NCBI GenBank assembly: GCA_900318445.1
Contig: ONKO01000010.1
Location: 62,001-126,000 of the forward strand
Reading direction: 5' to 3'
DNA length: 64,000 nt
Source of the DNA: an uncultured Bacteroidales bacterium
GTDB taxonomy: Bacteria > Bacteroidota > Bacteroidia > Bacteroidales > UBA932
A program made the position numbers and the translations under genes. Positions within the stretch are counted from its first letter, which is position 1; each line of letters starts with the position of its first letter. The notes under the pieces were generated by a model that was not told the origin of the DNA, ran no database searches, and saw nothing but the letters and a program-made list of their open reading frames with translations. This document shows, piece by piece, positions 7,409 through 17,310 of the stretch.

Positions 7409-9862
7409 CTAATTTTCCTCCGGACGGAAATGATGGAGGAAGTAATCGGCAATGAAGTCCTTGCTCTCCCGCGTAATGAGGAACTCATTGTGGTTGGTGG
7501 GAGACTTGATGAGTTCGCAATCCGGATAGCGGCGTTTCCAGCGCGCCTCGTTGGTGAAGAATTCTTCTTTCTCCCGCTGCATCATTTCGGGGGTCTTCTT
7601 GAACGTGCTCACGGCACTCTCGTCGGTGTAGATGTCGGAGATGATGGACGTGACAGGTCCCTTGTAGGCTTCCTCTGGCATGGTGGCCATGAGGTGGATG
7701 TCGAGGTCGGCACGGGCGTTATTGCGAACGTCGTCGTAGAAGGGGAAGAAATAGGCCGGCCGAACCGCCTCTTGCAGGCTGATATCGCGGTCCAGTTCTC
7801 CGTCCAGCACCACGACGCGCGGTTTGTAAGGCTTGTCATTGTACAGCCGGATGGCAAGGGCCAGCGCCTGCTCTCCTCCCGCACAGAAGCCCGTGAGGCA
7901 AACGACATTACGGGTTTCCACCACTTCTTTTACCAGCGGAATGTACAGGTCTACCAGGCCGTCCATATCGACGAGTTTGTCATCCGTAATGGTGTGATAA
8001 GACTCCACGGCGAAAATGGCATACTTCTTCGAGACCTTTTTGGCCCAGTCGTCAAAGATGAAGGTGAAGCTGGTAAAGCCGCCCAGGACAATGATGACCG
8101 GCTTCCCCGGATCTTTCCCGGAATCCTCGTACCAGAAGGCGAAGGGATGCTTCTCGGCCGCCATAATCCGGCGGATGGTCCGGAGCGTATAGAAGTCATT
8201 GACCGTGAGGTTAATGCCCGACATTCCCATCTGGACCGTAAGCTGCATCACATGGAGAGAGGTAATGCCCACATCATTGAAGAGGTCTGCATTGACATTG
8301 ACCCCGGGAAGGCCCAGAAGGCCCGCCACCGCCTCCATGAGCAGTGACTCCTTGGGCGTAAGGGGCGTATCATTGATGGCAATCTCATTGACCGCCTCGT
8401 TCACCAGGGCCGTCTTGTCAATCTTTCCGTTGATATTGAGTTTAAAGTCCCTTACCTTGTTCCAGAAAGTGGGCATCATGTAAGGAGGCAGCTGGCGGGA
8501 CAAAATTTCCTTGATACCGTCCAGGCTTTTCACCTCATCCGAGGTTCTCACATAGGCCACAATATATTTCTCCGCGCCAATCTCTTCCAGGCGCACAAAC
8601 GCCCGCAGCACACCCTCCTGTTTCTCAATCTTGGTGCAGATTTCTCCCAGTTCGATGCGATAACCGTGCAGCTTGATCTGGGAGTCTTTTCGGCCGATGT
8701 AATTGAAACTGCCGTCTTCGTTCAGCGTCACCAGGTCTCCGCTGTGATAGAGCGTGGAAACGTCAATCCCGTCATGCACCTTCTCATACGGGTTCTCGAA
8801 GAACATCGTGGCATTGAGGTCCGGGCGGTTCCAGTAGCCGTTGGTGAGCTGCATGCCGGCAATGAGCAGTTCTCCCTGCTCACCGGGCGCTACCAGCTTG
8901 CCGCTTTCATCGGCCACATAACAGACAACGCCGGGAACCGGCTTGCCAATGTTCTTCCAGTCGTCCGGTCCCTCGATCTCATGCGTTGTGGTAACGATGC
9001 TCTCGGTGGGGCCGTAACCGTTCACAAAGCGATAGGGATATTTCCCGGCAATCTTGCTGGTGAGACTATGCGGGATGGCCTCGCCCCCGGCCGACAGCGT
9101 ATCCATGGCCGGGAAGTCGTAGTCGGGGAAGACCGCCAGAAGGGACGGCGGCATAAACGTGTAGGTAATCCCCTTCTCCTTCATGAGCCGATGCACAAGA
9201 AGCGGATTATGCTTCTCCTCCTCCTGGGCAATCACCAGTGTACCGCCATAGAAGAGCGCAGCAAAAATCTCCAGCACCGACACGTCAAAGTTGATGCTTG
9301 CAAACTGAAGCACCACCGACTTCTCACTGATATTGAAATTGTCCGGAAGGCACACCGTTAGCATATAGCTGTAAAGCGTCCGGTAAGACTGCGAAACGCC
9401 CTTGGGCTGTCCGGTAGTACCCGAAGTGTAAATCATATAGGCCTCGGATACGCCCCTGGAAAGCAGCGGAAGCGTTTCCATGAGGGGGCTTTCCAAGAAC
9501 TCCGGCAGGTTGTCGGCCGTAATGAGAACGGCCAGGCTGGCATCCTGGGAGATGAAATCGATGCGCTCCTGAGGCGTCACAACGTCAATGGGAACGTATG
9601 AGCAGCCCAGCTTGACGGCAGCCAGGATGCAGGGCACAAAATGGTCTCCCCTGCCAAGGGAAATGCCAATGCGCACCGGGACATCGTCCGGGGCCGCACT
9701 GTCCAGCACCCGTCTGGCCACACCTGATGCGATATGACTGGCCATTTCATCCAACTGGGCATAAGTAACCTCCCGGTCTCCCAGGCTATAAGCCACCTTG
9801 TCCCGATGAGACGCAATAATTCCTTCTATCTGTTTTGCGAGCAGCGCGCGATAATTGTCCAT
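7409..9862 (-). CDS. Single-module NRPS-like enzyme (A-T-TE)
   Basis: 817 aa, cytoplasmic. Residues 1-490 form an adenylation domain: YTSGTTGQPKG (145-155), GYGPTE (282-287), YHSGDL (372-377), INGKID (477-482, A10 Lys480). The A4 region NFDVS keeps the Asp (193) that anchors an alpha-amino group, so an amino acid substrate is likely. A carrier domain follows (about 505-570) with the attachment serine in GITSLH (Ser535). Residues about 585-817 are an alpha/beta-hydrolase thioesterase whose nucleophile elbow reads GFCAGG, with Cys660 instead of Ser; His791 in NHNEF is the likely catalytic histidine. There is no condensation domain, so it probably releases or condenses one activated amino acid. 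It is the last gene of the six-gene operon, 9 bases after the TonB receptor gene. Confidence 0.88.
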   Translation of the reverse strand: MDNYRALLAKQIEGIIASHRDKVAYSLGDREVTYAQLDEMASHIASGVARRVLDSAAPDDVPVRIGISLGRGDHFVPCILAAVKLGCSYVPIDVVTPQERIDFISQDASLAVLITADNLPEFLESPLMETLPLLSRGVSEAYMIYTSGTTGQPKGVSQSYRTLYSYMLTVCLPDNFNISEKSVVLQFASINFDVSVLEIFAALFYGGTLVIAQEEEKHNPLLVHRLMKEKGITYTFMPPSLLAVFPDYDFPAMDTLSAGGEAIPHSLTSKIAGKYPYRFVNGYGPTESIVTTTHEIEGPDDWKNIGKPVPGVVCYVADESGKLVAPGEQGELLIAGMQLTNGYWNRPDLNATMFFENPYEKVHDGIDVSTLYHSGDLVTLNEDGSFNYIGRKDSQIKLHGYRIELGEICTKIEKQEGVLRAFVRLEEIGAEKYIVAYVRTSDEVKSLDGIKEILSRQLPPYMMPTFWNKVRDFKLNINGKIDKTALVNEAVNEIAINDTPLTPKESLLMEAVAGLLGLPGVNVNADLFNDVGITSLHVMQLTVQMGMSGINLTVNDFYTLRTIRRIMAAEKHPFAFWYEDSGKDPGKPVIIVLGGFTSFTFIFDDWAKKVSKKYAIFAVESYHTITDDKLVDMDGLVDLYIPLVKEVVETRNVVCLTGFCAGGEQALALAIRLYNDKPYKPRVVVLDGELDRDISLQEAVRPAYFFPFYDDVRNNARADLDIHLMATMPEEAYKGPVTSIISDIYTDESAVSTFKKTPEMMQREKEEFFTNEARWKRRYPDCELIKSPTNHNEFLITRESKDFIADYFLHHFRPEEN

Positions 9863-9871
9863 TTACTTTCT

Positions 9872-12220
9872 TTAGAATTGGTAACTGATATGACCTAAAA
9901 TCCATCTTCCAGCCTGCTGCAGGGGCGCTACAGAGGAGCCGCCCTGCATATAAGAAGTACCCGCGAGGTTATACACATTGAGCCCCACTTCGAACTTCCG
10001 GAACTGATAGCGGATGCCCGCATCAAAAAGGATGCGTGCAGGAATGGAAATGTCAATGGGATCTACGCCAGGCAGGGCATACTGTGACTTCTGGGCCGAT
10101 GTGAAAAGCGCGTGCGCGCTCAGTCTGAGCCCGGAAACAATATCGTAGGATGCCGTGAGATTGGCCTGGAAATCGGGGACGTTGTAGATGCTGCGGTTGA
10201 AAATAGCAAAATTCTCCGAGGCCAGCACGCTCTGCCAGGTAAGGTTTCCATCGATGGAAAAGCGGGAGAACGAATAGGCAGAAGCAAACTCCACACCGGC
10301 ATTGGTAAGATTACCGGCATTGGCGTTTCCCACCTCGCTCTGGATGATGAACTTGTCGGCCTTGTTAATGAAGCCGTTGAGCTCCAGCTTAAGGCGGGGC
10401 ACAATTTTACCGTCGCTATAGAACGCCAGCTGCCAGGAATTCAGGTACTCGGGAGAAAGATTATCGTCTCCGAAGTTGATGTCCAGGGTGTTGTTGCGGT
10501 AGAAATAAGGCGCATCCACAAAGGCCTTGGAATAGCTGAGTTTGGCACTCCACCGGGGCTGGGAAAAGATGAGGGCAATACGGGGAGAAACCACGTGCAG
10601 TTTCTTTCCGGTAGAGCGCAGCTTGAAGTCGTAGCGGACGCCTCCATTGAGTACAAAATTCCGCCAGGTATGCTTGAGCTGGAAGTAAGCATCGGCACTC
10701 AGCTCCTTGCCCACATTCAAGATCTTGGTATCGTTGTAGGTCTTGAGGATAAGGTCATAATTGATTCCCTCCAGATAACTGGCATCGGCCAGGGTAAAGC
10801 GGTTGAGATGGCCGCCCGCCATCACGACGCCGGAATGGCCGCCGCCGAAGGAGTAGTTGTAGCTTCCCTGAGCGGCCACGCCGTAGGTATATTCATTCCA
10901 GTTTACGCTCTGGAACACATCGTCATAGAGTTTGAGGACAACGCCATCTACCCCGTTCGGGTACACGTCGTTGACACCTACTTCGGGAATATCACCGTCA
11001 ATCTGATACCGCTGCTGGTCCTGCGAGTCAAAACTGGCCGTCACCTGCCAGGCAAAACTGCCTTTGCTGTCAGAGTAGCCAATCTCTGCATGCTGGGAAG
11101 TAATGGCATAGCCGGGAGCGTTGCCGTTAAGGAGCCGGTACTGGTTATACTCATACGGAGTAAAGAAGTAGCTGAGCGACACGGGCGCCACCGTCTTGGC
11201 AAAACGGCGGTTATAGAGAAGATGCATCTTTTCCCACTTCAGGGACACGCCCAGATCGTAGGAAGGTTTCCTGTTGTATCCGCCAATGATGAGGTCTCCC
11301 TCTGCGGGCATCACGGAGTACGGCTGTTCCTCCGGCGTGGCTCCCAAATGAACCTTCTGGCCGTCGGAGTGATAGATACTGGCCCATCCCAGCACATCCA
11401 GGGAAAGATAGCGTTTGCCAAAGAGAAGGTCCCCGCGGAGTGTCCCGTAACTGCCGCCGGAGAACTTGGCCATGAGGCCGTCTACATCCGAGCCCTCTTT
11501 GGTAATGACGTTCACCACACCGGTGAGAGCCACGCCGCCATACAGGGACGAGGCCGGGCCTCGCAGCACCTCTATCTGCTTCACCTTTTCCAGGCTGATG
11601 GAAAAGTCGGGGCTGGCCGCATTGGTGGAATAGCTGTTAAGCCGATGGCCGTCCAGCATGATGAGAATCTTCTCCTGACCGGAAGAATAGATACCGCGCA
11701 TGGCCACATTCATTTCCTCATTGGCAGCGACATCCGTCATGCCGGGAACGTATGCGACAAGGGCCTCCTTGAGAGTACGGGCACCCACACGCCGGATCAT
11801 CTCCTCCGTGATGAGCGTAACCGGGACAGGTGCCTCCTCAATGGACTCGGCCTGCCGGGAAGCCGTGGTGATGGTAGCCGACTTACCGGCCTTGATGCGG
11901 TTGACCATCTCGGTAAAGCGCGGGAAGTCGTTGTAAGGTCTGTAGTAAGGGTCCTGGGCCAGCAGCTTGGACACCCACGTCTGCGCCTCCTCCGGCCGGT
12001 CCATATTCAGGTTACATAGCGCAAGAAGCCGGAGCACACCCATCCGGGTTTCTCCGCTGAAACTGTTCTCATGTCCGCTCAGGAGGGAATCGGCCTTTTC
12101 AAACCAGCCGAGCTCATAGGCCTCCTGGGCCTCCTCGAACAGACGGACCTCTTCCTGGGCATACGCAGAAAGCGTGATGACAAGGGCTCCGAGCGCGAGT
12201 ATGTATCTTCTGATACTCAT
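9872..12220 (-). CDS. TonB-dependent receptor with N-terminal helical repeat domain
   Basis: 782 aa outer-membrane receptor. A signal peptide (about 1-21, ending SAYAQ) is followed by about 90 residues of TPR-like helical pairs (FEEAQEAYELGWFEKADSLL and similar), unusual at this place. The plug domain runs about 120-235, with VPVTLITEEMIRRVGARTLK, MRGIYSSGQEKILIMLDGHR and IEVLRGPASSLYGG. A 22-strand barrel fills the rest and ends in the aromatic ILGHISYQF typical of outer-membrane barrels. The start overlaps the preceding kinase gene by 4 bases. Neighbours suggest uptake or sensing linked to the NRPS product or the two kinases; the ligand is not predictable. Confidence 0.92.
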   Translation of the reverse strand: MSIRRYILALGALVITLSAYAQEEVRLFEEAQEAYELGWFEKADSLLSGHENSFSGETRMGVLRLLALCNLNMDRPEEAQTWVSKLLAQDPYYRPYNDFPRFTEMVNRIKAGKSATITTASRQAESIEEAPVPVTLITEEMIRRVGARTLKEALVAYVPGMTDVAANEEMNVAMRGIYSSGQEKILIMLDGHRLNSYSTNAASPDFSISLEKVKQIEVLRGPASSLYGGVALTGVVNVITKEGSDVDGLMAKFSGGSYGTLRGDLLFGKRYLSLDVLGWASIYHSDGQKVHLGATPEEQPYSVMPAEGDLIIGGYNRKPSYDLGVSLKWEKMHLLYNRRFAKTVAPVSLSYFFTPYEYNQYRLLNGNAPGYAITSQHAEIGYSDSKGSFAWQVTASFDSQDQQRYQIDGDIPEVGVNDVYPNGVDGVVLKLYDDVFQSVNWNEYTYGVAAQGSYNYSFGGGHSGVVMAGGHLNRFTLADASYLEGINYDLILKTYNDTKILNVGKELSADAYFQLKHTWRNFVLNGGVRYDFKLRSTGKKLHVVSPRIALIFSQPRWSAKLSYSKAFVDAPYFYRNNTLDINFGDDNLSPEYLNSWQLAFYSDGKIVPRLKLELNGFINKADKFIIQSEVGNANAGNLTNAGVEFASAYSFSRFSIDGNLTWQSVLASENFAIFNRSIYNVPDFQANLTASYDIVSGLRLSAHALFTSAQKSQYALPGVDPIDISIPARILFDAGIRYQFRKFEVGLNVYNLAGTSYMQGGSSVAPLQQAGRWILGHISYQF

Positions 12221-13068
12221 TTTACAGGCTTTACGGGAATGATAAACGTGAAGGTGCTGCCCACATTGGGTTCGGACTCAAAGAGCAGCCGTCCGCCATG
12301 GTTTTTGACAATGATGTCGCGGGTGATGCTCATGCCGAGCCCCGTTCCCTGACCGGCAGGCTTGGTTGTGAAGAACACTTCAAACAAGCGCTCCTTCACC
12401 TCGGGGGACATGCCCATTCCGTTGTCGGAGATATCGATGCGAACCTCTTCCTCTCCCGGAGCATACGACACCTTCACCTCAACCGTCGGATGATAGGCGG
12501 AGCCTTCCACCCCGGCCCTTTCCCGGACCGTGTAGCAGGCGTTGTTCATCACATTGAGGACAGCCCGGCTCAGGTCCTGCGGAATGACCATGAACTTGGG
12601 CAGGTTCTCCTGAATGTCTTCCCGGATGGTAAGATTGAAGGTCTTGTCGTTGGCGCGCATGGCATGATAGCTGAGCCACACATATTCGTGCACCAGCTGG
12701 CCGATGTCGGTAGGCAGCTTCTCCCCCGCCTTGCCGCGGCTAAGGAGAAGGATGCCCCGGATAATGCTGATAGCGCGTTCTCCGTGTTCCTCGATCTTGG
12801 CCAGATTCTCCTTGAGGTCGGCGGAGATGTCTTCGAGGTCGGCGGCATCGTCCTCCCCCAACTGGCCGGAACAACCGTCCAGAACATCCTGAAGGTCTTC
12901 CAGAAGTTTGACCGACATCTTGCTGAAGTTGATGACAAAGTTCAGCGGATTCTGGACTTCATGGGCAATACCGGCGCTGAGAAGGCCCAGGGAGGCCATC
13001 TTCTCCTGCTTATGCAACTGCTGTTGCAGATATTCCACCTGCTGCTTCAGGCTTTCTTCTTCCATCAT
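12217..13068 (-). CDS. Soluble sensor histidine kinase
   Basis: 283 aa with no membrane segment. An N-terminal coiled coil (residues 3-25) leads straight into a HisKA-type dimerisation domain with intact phosphoacceptor His36 in AGIAHEVQNPLNF. The HATPase domain carries the N box (NVMNNACYTV), G1 (DISDNGMGM), F (FEVFFTTKP) and G2 (GTGLGMSI). With no input domain of its own it probably works in a complex. It lies 10 bases after the gene for a membrane sensor whose own phosphoacceptor is missing, so heterodimerisation or cross-phosphorylation is an attractive guess. Its likely phospho-target is Asp58 of the operon's response regulator. Confidence 0.88.
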   Translation of the reverse strand: MMEEESLKQQVEYLQQQLHKQEKMASLGLLSAGIAHEVQNPLNFVINFSKMSVKLLEDLQDVLDGCSGQLGEDDAADLEDISADLKENLAKIEEHGERAISIIRGILLLSRGKAGEKLPTDIGQLVHEYVWLSYHAMRANDKTFNLTIREDIQENLPKFMVIPQDLSRAVLNVMNNACYTVRERAGVEGSAYHPTVEVKVSYAPGEEEVRIDISDNGMGMSPEVKERLFEVFFTTKPAGQGTGLGMSITRDIIVKNHGGRLLFESEPNVGSTFTFIIPVKPVK

Positions 13069-13078
13069 AAGAGTTATC

Positions 13079-15655
13079 TTAAGCCAATTTAATTACAAAT
13101 TCTGTATATTCATCCTTCACGGAAGTAACCGTAATATTACCGCCGCAGTCGTGCATGATCTGCTGGCACAGATAAAGACCCACGCCAGGGGCCTCGGCCG
13201 TAGGTTTGGTCGTGAAGAAAGGATCGAAAATCTTGTTCTGGATGCTCTCTTCAATGCCGATTCCGTTATCATAAATCTTGAGGAGGATGCTGCCGGCTTC
13301 CTGGAGGATGGTGACCTTGACAACCGGATTGTACCCGCCCAGTTTGTCGGCCTTTTTCCTGACGGCATACATGCTGTTGGAAAGCATGTACGATATGGAC
13401 TTGCCCATCAACTCCGGCACTACATTCCACATGACGGGCGTGTCCGGCCTGTCCAGTTCCACCTGGACGCCGAGGCGGGCGATATCGTCCGGGAAGTAAT
13501 TCCTGAACTTATCCAGGCTCTGTTGGCACAACTGGCAGAGATCTGTGGATTCGAACTTCTGGGAACGCTCCTTGAGCATTTCCTCCATGGCCTTGAGGGT
13601 TCGCGTCGTGGAAATTCCGTGCTGCTCAATCTTTTCCAGGTTGGTTTTCATCATGTCCAGCACATCCACGGAATCTTCATACGTATCGGGAGACATGTGA
13701 TCCTTCTCATCCTCAACATTTTCTCTCAGGTCCTTCGAAAGTCCCAGGGACAGATGGGCGAAGTTGTTGATATAGTTCATGGGATTGAGGATGCGGTCAA
13801 TCAGGCCTTTAGTAAGCTTGCCGATGGCAGCTTCGCGTTCCTGGCGGAGGAGCTTGTTCTGGGCCTGCCGCAGTTCCTGCGTACGCTCGTCGACGATGGC
13901 TTCCAGGCGCTGCTGTTCCTGCGCCATGCGGTGCATGCGGTAGCGGAACAGAAGGTAGACAAGGAACACGACAAGAAGGAGGTACGCGAGGACGGAATAC
14001 CAGCGCATGAACACGGGATACGGCCGTTTGAAATCCATCGGCCCGGTTTCACTGACCTGCCCGTAGGCATCCATCGAACGCACGGAAACGCTGTAGGAGC
14101 CGTAGCTGAGATTGGCGAACAGGAATTCCTGCTGCTCGCTCCAGCGGGACCAGGCATTGTCACCGCGCAGACGATAGCTGTACAGGGTATGCCCCATCGG
14201 GTCCGACTTGTCATTGGAGAAACTGAGGGTAAGGTCTCCGTTATCCGTGCTGAAACAGCGGATATAGAGCTGGGGAGCGAAGCGTTCCTCCGTACGGCAA
14301 CGGGCCAGGTTGAAGCGGACCAGTTCATTGTTGTCCCCTATCCAGGCCAGGCCGTCCTTTACGAGCATGGCCTGGACCGTAATGTTTTCGAAGGGTTCCA
14401 CCCACGGCTTGAGGTAGTCGGGCATGTTCTCCGCATAGAGACCCGTGCCGGAGTCATAGCTGCGCCAGAGCGTTCCATCGCCGTCTTCATATTCGAACAG
14501 CTGCGACATATGGCTGTCATCGGCCTTTTCCACCTTTCCTTCCCGTACCTTGACAAGGTAGCTGTCTCCGGAGAGCGTCATGGCCCACACGCTTCCTTCA
14601 GCATCCTTTCGGAAACGGATGATGTTGGGAACAGCGGCCAGCGAAGTGAAGCCTTCCCCGGGACGGAAGCGGCTCAGGCGCTCCACCTCTCCCACCAGGA
14701 AAGAACCGTCGGGGAGTTTTGTGATGGAAAGGGAGAACGGAGTGGACAGATGCGAGACAGCGCCGTCGGCATACCTGTACACGCCATCCGACGTGGCCAC
14801 ATAGAGGGCTCCGTCCCCGCCGCGGGCCATCTGCCAGCAGGCATGGGTTACCTGACTCACCGGGACAAAGCGCCGGCCCTCCAGCCGGAAGAGTCCCTGG
14901 AACGTACCCACCATCAGGGACTTGCCACAGAAAGCCATGCAGGAAATCTGGCCCCGCAGGCCTTCCTTTTCGGTAAAACGCGTATAAATCTCAGAGACCG
15001 AAATGCTGAAAACGCCGTTGTCGGTAGCGCCCCACACCGTTCCTTTTCCATCGTAGGCCAGCTTGGAAACGCTGTTGGAGCAAAGGCCGTTCTCCACATT
15101 CACGCGCCACACTTCCCTGCCTTCCGCGTCCACGGCCACCACACCGTCCGTCGCCGTCGCCAGCAGCGTACGGCTCGGAGAAATCTTCAGGCGCTGATAT
15201 ACTTCTATTTCATTCCACCGGTCCACGGTGGTTTCCCGGATGCGTTCACCTCCCGACACCACGCCCGTCCGGGCGGCATCTCCTTCCGTAAAGGAAACGC
15301 GGACGGAGTCTCCCTCGAAGGAGAGGACGCGGCCCGTCTCAGTAATGCTCTCGAAAACCACGTTTCCTCCCTCATCCAGCGCCAGGCTCACCACACGGGA
15401 GATATCCGGGGTGTGGACAATGCGCCACTTGACCTGGTCGTATACGAGAAGGCCCTCGAAGTTGGCAAAGAACACCCGGCCTTCGCCATCGCAGAGGACA
15501 TCGAAGTTGCGGTTATGGGCATTGTACTGGCCGGCCGAATAGTTCCTGAAGAACGGAATGCCCATGTGGGCGTTTTCTCCGCCCTGGGCGGCAGCCGTCA
15601 CCGCAGCAAGCGCCGCGGCGGCCACAAGGCCGATATGAAGCAGAAACTTTCTCAT
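13079..15655 (-). CDS. Beta-propeller sensor protein with degenerate histidine kinase
   Basis: 858 aa from the start at 15655, which gives a proper signal peptide (MRKFLLHIGLVAAAALAA) and a 4-base overlap with the upstream gene; a longer in-frame start at 15700 is less likely. The periplasmic part has two-component-regulator propeller repeats (LAYDGKGTVWGATDNGVFSI type), then a Y_Y_Y domain (YSYRLRGDNAWSRWS) and one membrane helix (WYSVLAYLLLVVFLVYLLF). The cytoplasmic HisKA-like segment reads LIDRILNPMNYI where active kinases have AHEVQNPLNF: Asp620 replaces the phosphoacceptor His. The HATPase domain looks intact (KIYDNGIGIEE, FDPFFTTKP, GVGLYLCQQI). It may signal by binding or phosphorylating the soluble kinase encoded next. 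Confidence 0.87.
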   Translation of the reverse strand: MRKFLLHIGLVAAAALAAVTAAAQGGENAHMGIPFFRNYSAGQYNAHNRNFDVLCDGEGRVFFANFEGLLVYDQVKWRIVHTPDISRVVSLALDEGGNVVFESITETGRVLSFEGDSVRVSFTEGDAARTGVVSGGERIRETTVDRWNEIEVYQRLKISPSRTLLATATDGVVAVDAEGREVWRVNVENGLCSNSVSKLAYDGKGTVWGATDNGVFSISVSEIYTRFTEKEGLRGQISCMAFCGKSLMVGTFQGLFRLEGRRFVPVSQVTHACWQMARGGDGALYVATSDGVYRYADGAVSHLSTPFSLSITKLPDGSFLVGEVERLSRFRPGEGFTSLAAVPNIIRFRKDAEGSVWAMTLSGDSYLVKVREGKVEKADDSHMSQLFEYEDGDGTLWRSYDSGTGLYAENMPDYLKPWVEPFENITVQAMLVKDGLAWIGDNNELVRFNLARCRTEERFAPQLYIRCFSTDNGDLTLSFSNDKSDPMGHTLYSYRLRGDNAWSRWSEQQEFLFANLSYGSYSVSVRSMDAYGQVSETGPMDFKRPYPVFMRWYSVLAYLLLVVFLVYLLFRYRMHRMAQEQQRLEAIVDERTQELRQAQNKLLRQEREAAIGKLTKGLIDRILNPMNYINNFAHLSLGLSKDLRENVEDEKDHMSPDTYEDSVDVLDMMKTNLEKIEQHGISTTRTLKAMEEMLKERSQKFESTDLCQLCQQSLDKFRNYFPDDIARLGVQVELDRPDTPVMWNVVPELMGKSISYMLSNSMYAVRKKADKLGGYNPVVKVTILQEAGSILLKIYDNGIGIEESIQNKIFDPFFTTKPTAEAPGVGLYLCQQIMHDCGGNITVTSVKDEYTEFVIKLA

Positions 15656-17310
15656 TTGAACGTCAAATAGGGAATGGATACACCTACGTAGCGGGCCCAC
15701 TCCTGCTGCGTGAGATTACGCCCGAGCTTGTCATGCAGCTGCGCCGCCATGTCATCGGCCGACGAATTGAGGAGCATGATGTTTCCCGTGGAGGTACCTA
15801 CCCACACCGACTTGCCGTCCACGTCTCCGCAGACAGAGAGGGTCCAGCCGTCGAAGGAATAGTCTACGGGCACGAGCCACTCGGCAGGAATATCCCCGGG
15901 GTTCAACTTGCGTCTGTCCACGCGGGCCAGCTCCAGCTCTTCGCGGAAAGACAGACCGCTCTCGAACGTAAGGTTGTCCAGATTCCAGATGTAGATGCTC
16001 TTGTCGTAGCTGCCCGTCACCACATTGGGCCCCTGCATGGTAATGTCCACGCACTTGGCCTTGTGGGCGGCGAGCACTTCCAGCACGCGGTTATACTTGT
16101 TGACCGGATACACGGCGCCCTCGGCCGTACCCAGCAGCAGGCACTGGAAAGAGGTGCTGTAATAGGCGTAGGTAACGACAGGCCCGATCAGGGGCTTCTT
16201 TTCCTCTATCTTTCCGGAGGCGTCCATCTCGGCATAGGAGCCGTCCTGATAGAAAAGGCCGATGGTCCCCTCCCGCTCCACAATGGCAGACAGGGCCCGG
16301 GGGAGCTGACGCTGGCCGGTGATCTTTCCATCGGCATACCAGCACAGGCTGTGGCGGCCTGCCAGAAGGATGCGGCCACCTGCGCGGAGAACCTTAAAGT
16401 AGTCGTCCTCCGGGAGGGAGACTACTTCACACTTGCCATTGACATCCAGGATGCAGAGAGGTCCCTTGAGGGAGACTGCGTAGATTTTTCCTTTCAGGTA
16501 CTTGGCGTCCCGGAAATCGTAGTCCGGGTTAAAGAGCAGCTGCTTGGAAACGATTTTCCGGGTGCCGCCTTCGGTGGTGGCGCGCAGCCACTCCACTTCT
16601 CCATAATTGGTAAGGGCGACACATTGTCCGGGGCCGTCCAGGACCTTGGCCATGGCCGTCACGGAGCCGTTTTCCCGCATCTTGTGACGGGGAACGCCGC
16701 TCGTTGCCTGCGTGAGAGACTTGAACGTGTCGGAGAAATACTGGTTGCCACGATTGTTTTTCAGAAAATACCAGCTGGCATAGGCAAGGAGATTGGCCAG
16801 TTCCGCGTCTCCGGCCTCCCGCCGCAGCTGGGAGTTTGCGGCCAGGCTCCGGGCCTGCGTGCGGCGGTTCAGGGTATCGGCCACATTCTTGGCGTGATTG
16901 GCCTCGTCCCGCTGCTCCACGGCAATCTCCTGCTGGCGTTCGGCATTGGCGCGCTCGCGCTCGGCGACCTCGGCGGCCGCATGGGCTTTGAGCTCTGCCT
17001 CCCGCGCAGCACGGCTTTCCTGCTCCGCAATCTCGGCATTGCGCGTTGCGAGGATGGACTGCTGCTCGGCGCGGTCCCGCTGCTGGTCCGAAATGGCCTT
17101 CTGCTGGTAGGCGATGTCTTCCATCTGCTGGCTCACCCGCTTGACGACGGCAGCTTCCTTTCCGGCTTCTTCCAGACGCTCCATTTCCTCATGAAGGGAT
17201 GCAATCTCCGCTCTGGAGCGGTTGTAGCCGATACGGTATGCCACAATGACCAGGCCGGCAGCAACGGCCAGGGCTATGACGGCATACAATATGTCGGTTC
17301 GGATTTTCAC
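15652..17310 (-). CDS. Membrane-anchored coiled-coil/beta-propeller protein
   Basis: 552 aa. One N-terminal membrane helix (about residues 8-27) is followed by about 140 residues of charged coiled coil rich in Glu, Arg, Gln and Ala, then a short helical region (RSLAANSQLRREAGDAELANLLAYASWYF) known from WD40 proteins associated with signalling ATPases. From about residue 210 the chain reads as WD40-like blades; VVTGSYDKSIYIWNLDNL is a clear repeat. No catalytic motif. The start overlaps the phosphatase gene by 4 bases. A scaffold for the operon's signalling proteins is plausible but unproven; the propeller could be cytoplasmic or periplasmic. Confidence 0.75.
   Translation of the reverse strand: MKIRTDILYAVIALAVAAGLVIVAYRIGYNRSRAEIASLHEEMERLEEAGKEAAVVKRVSQQMEDIAYQQKAISDQQRDRAEQQSILATRNAEIAEQESRAAREAELKAHAAAEVAERERANAERQQEIAVEQRDEANHAKNVADTLNRRTQARSLAANSQLRREAGDAELANLLAYASWYFLKNNRGNQYFSDTFKSLTQATSGVPRHKMRENGSVTAMAKVLDGPGQCVALTNYGEVEWLRATTEGGTRKIVSKQLLFNPDYDFRDAKYLKGKIYAVSLKGPLCILDVNGKCEVVSLPEDDYFKVLRAGGRILLAGRHSLCWYADGKITGQRQLPRALSAIVEREGTIGLFYQDGSYAEMDASGKIEEKKPLIGPVVTYAYYSTSFQCLLLGTAEGAVYPVNKYNRVLEVLAAHKAKCVDITMQGPNVVTGSYDKSIYIWNLDNLTFESGLSFREELELARVDRRKLNPGDIPAEWLVPVDYSFDGWTLSVCGDVDGKSVWVGTSTGNIMLLNSSADDMAAQLHDKLGRNLTQQEWARYVGVSIPYLTFK

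Noticed and set aside
12908-15670. 920-codon plus-strand frame over the sensor kinase genes
   Set aside because: Overlaps two convincing minus-strand genes and translates into His/Gly/Ala-rich sequence without motifs.
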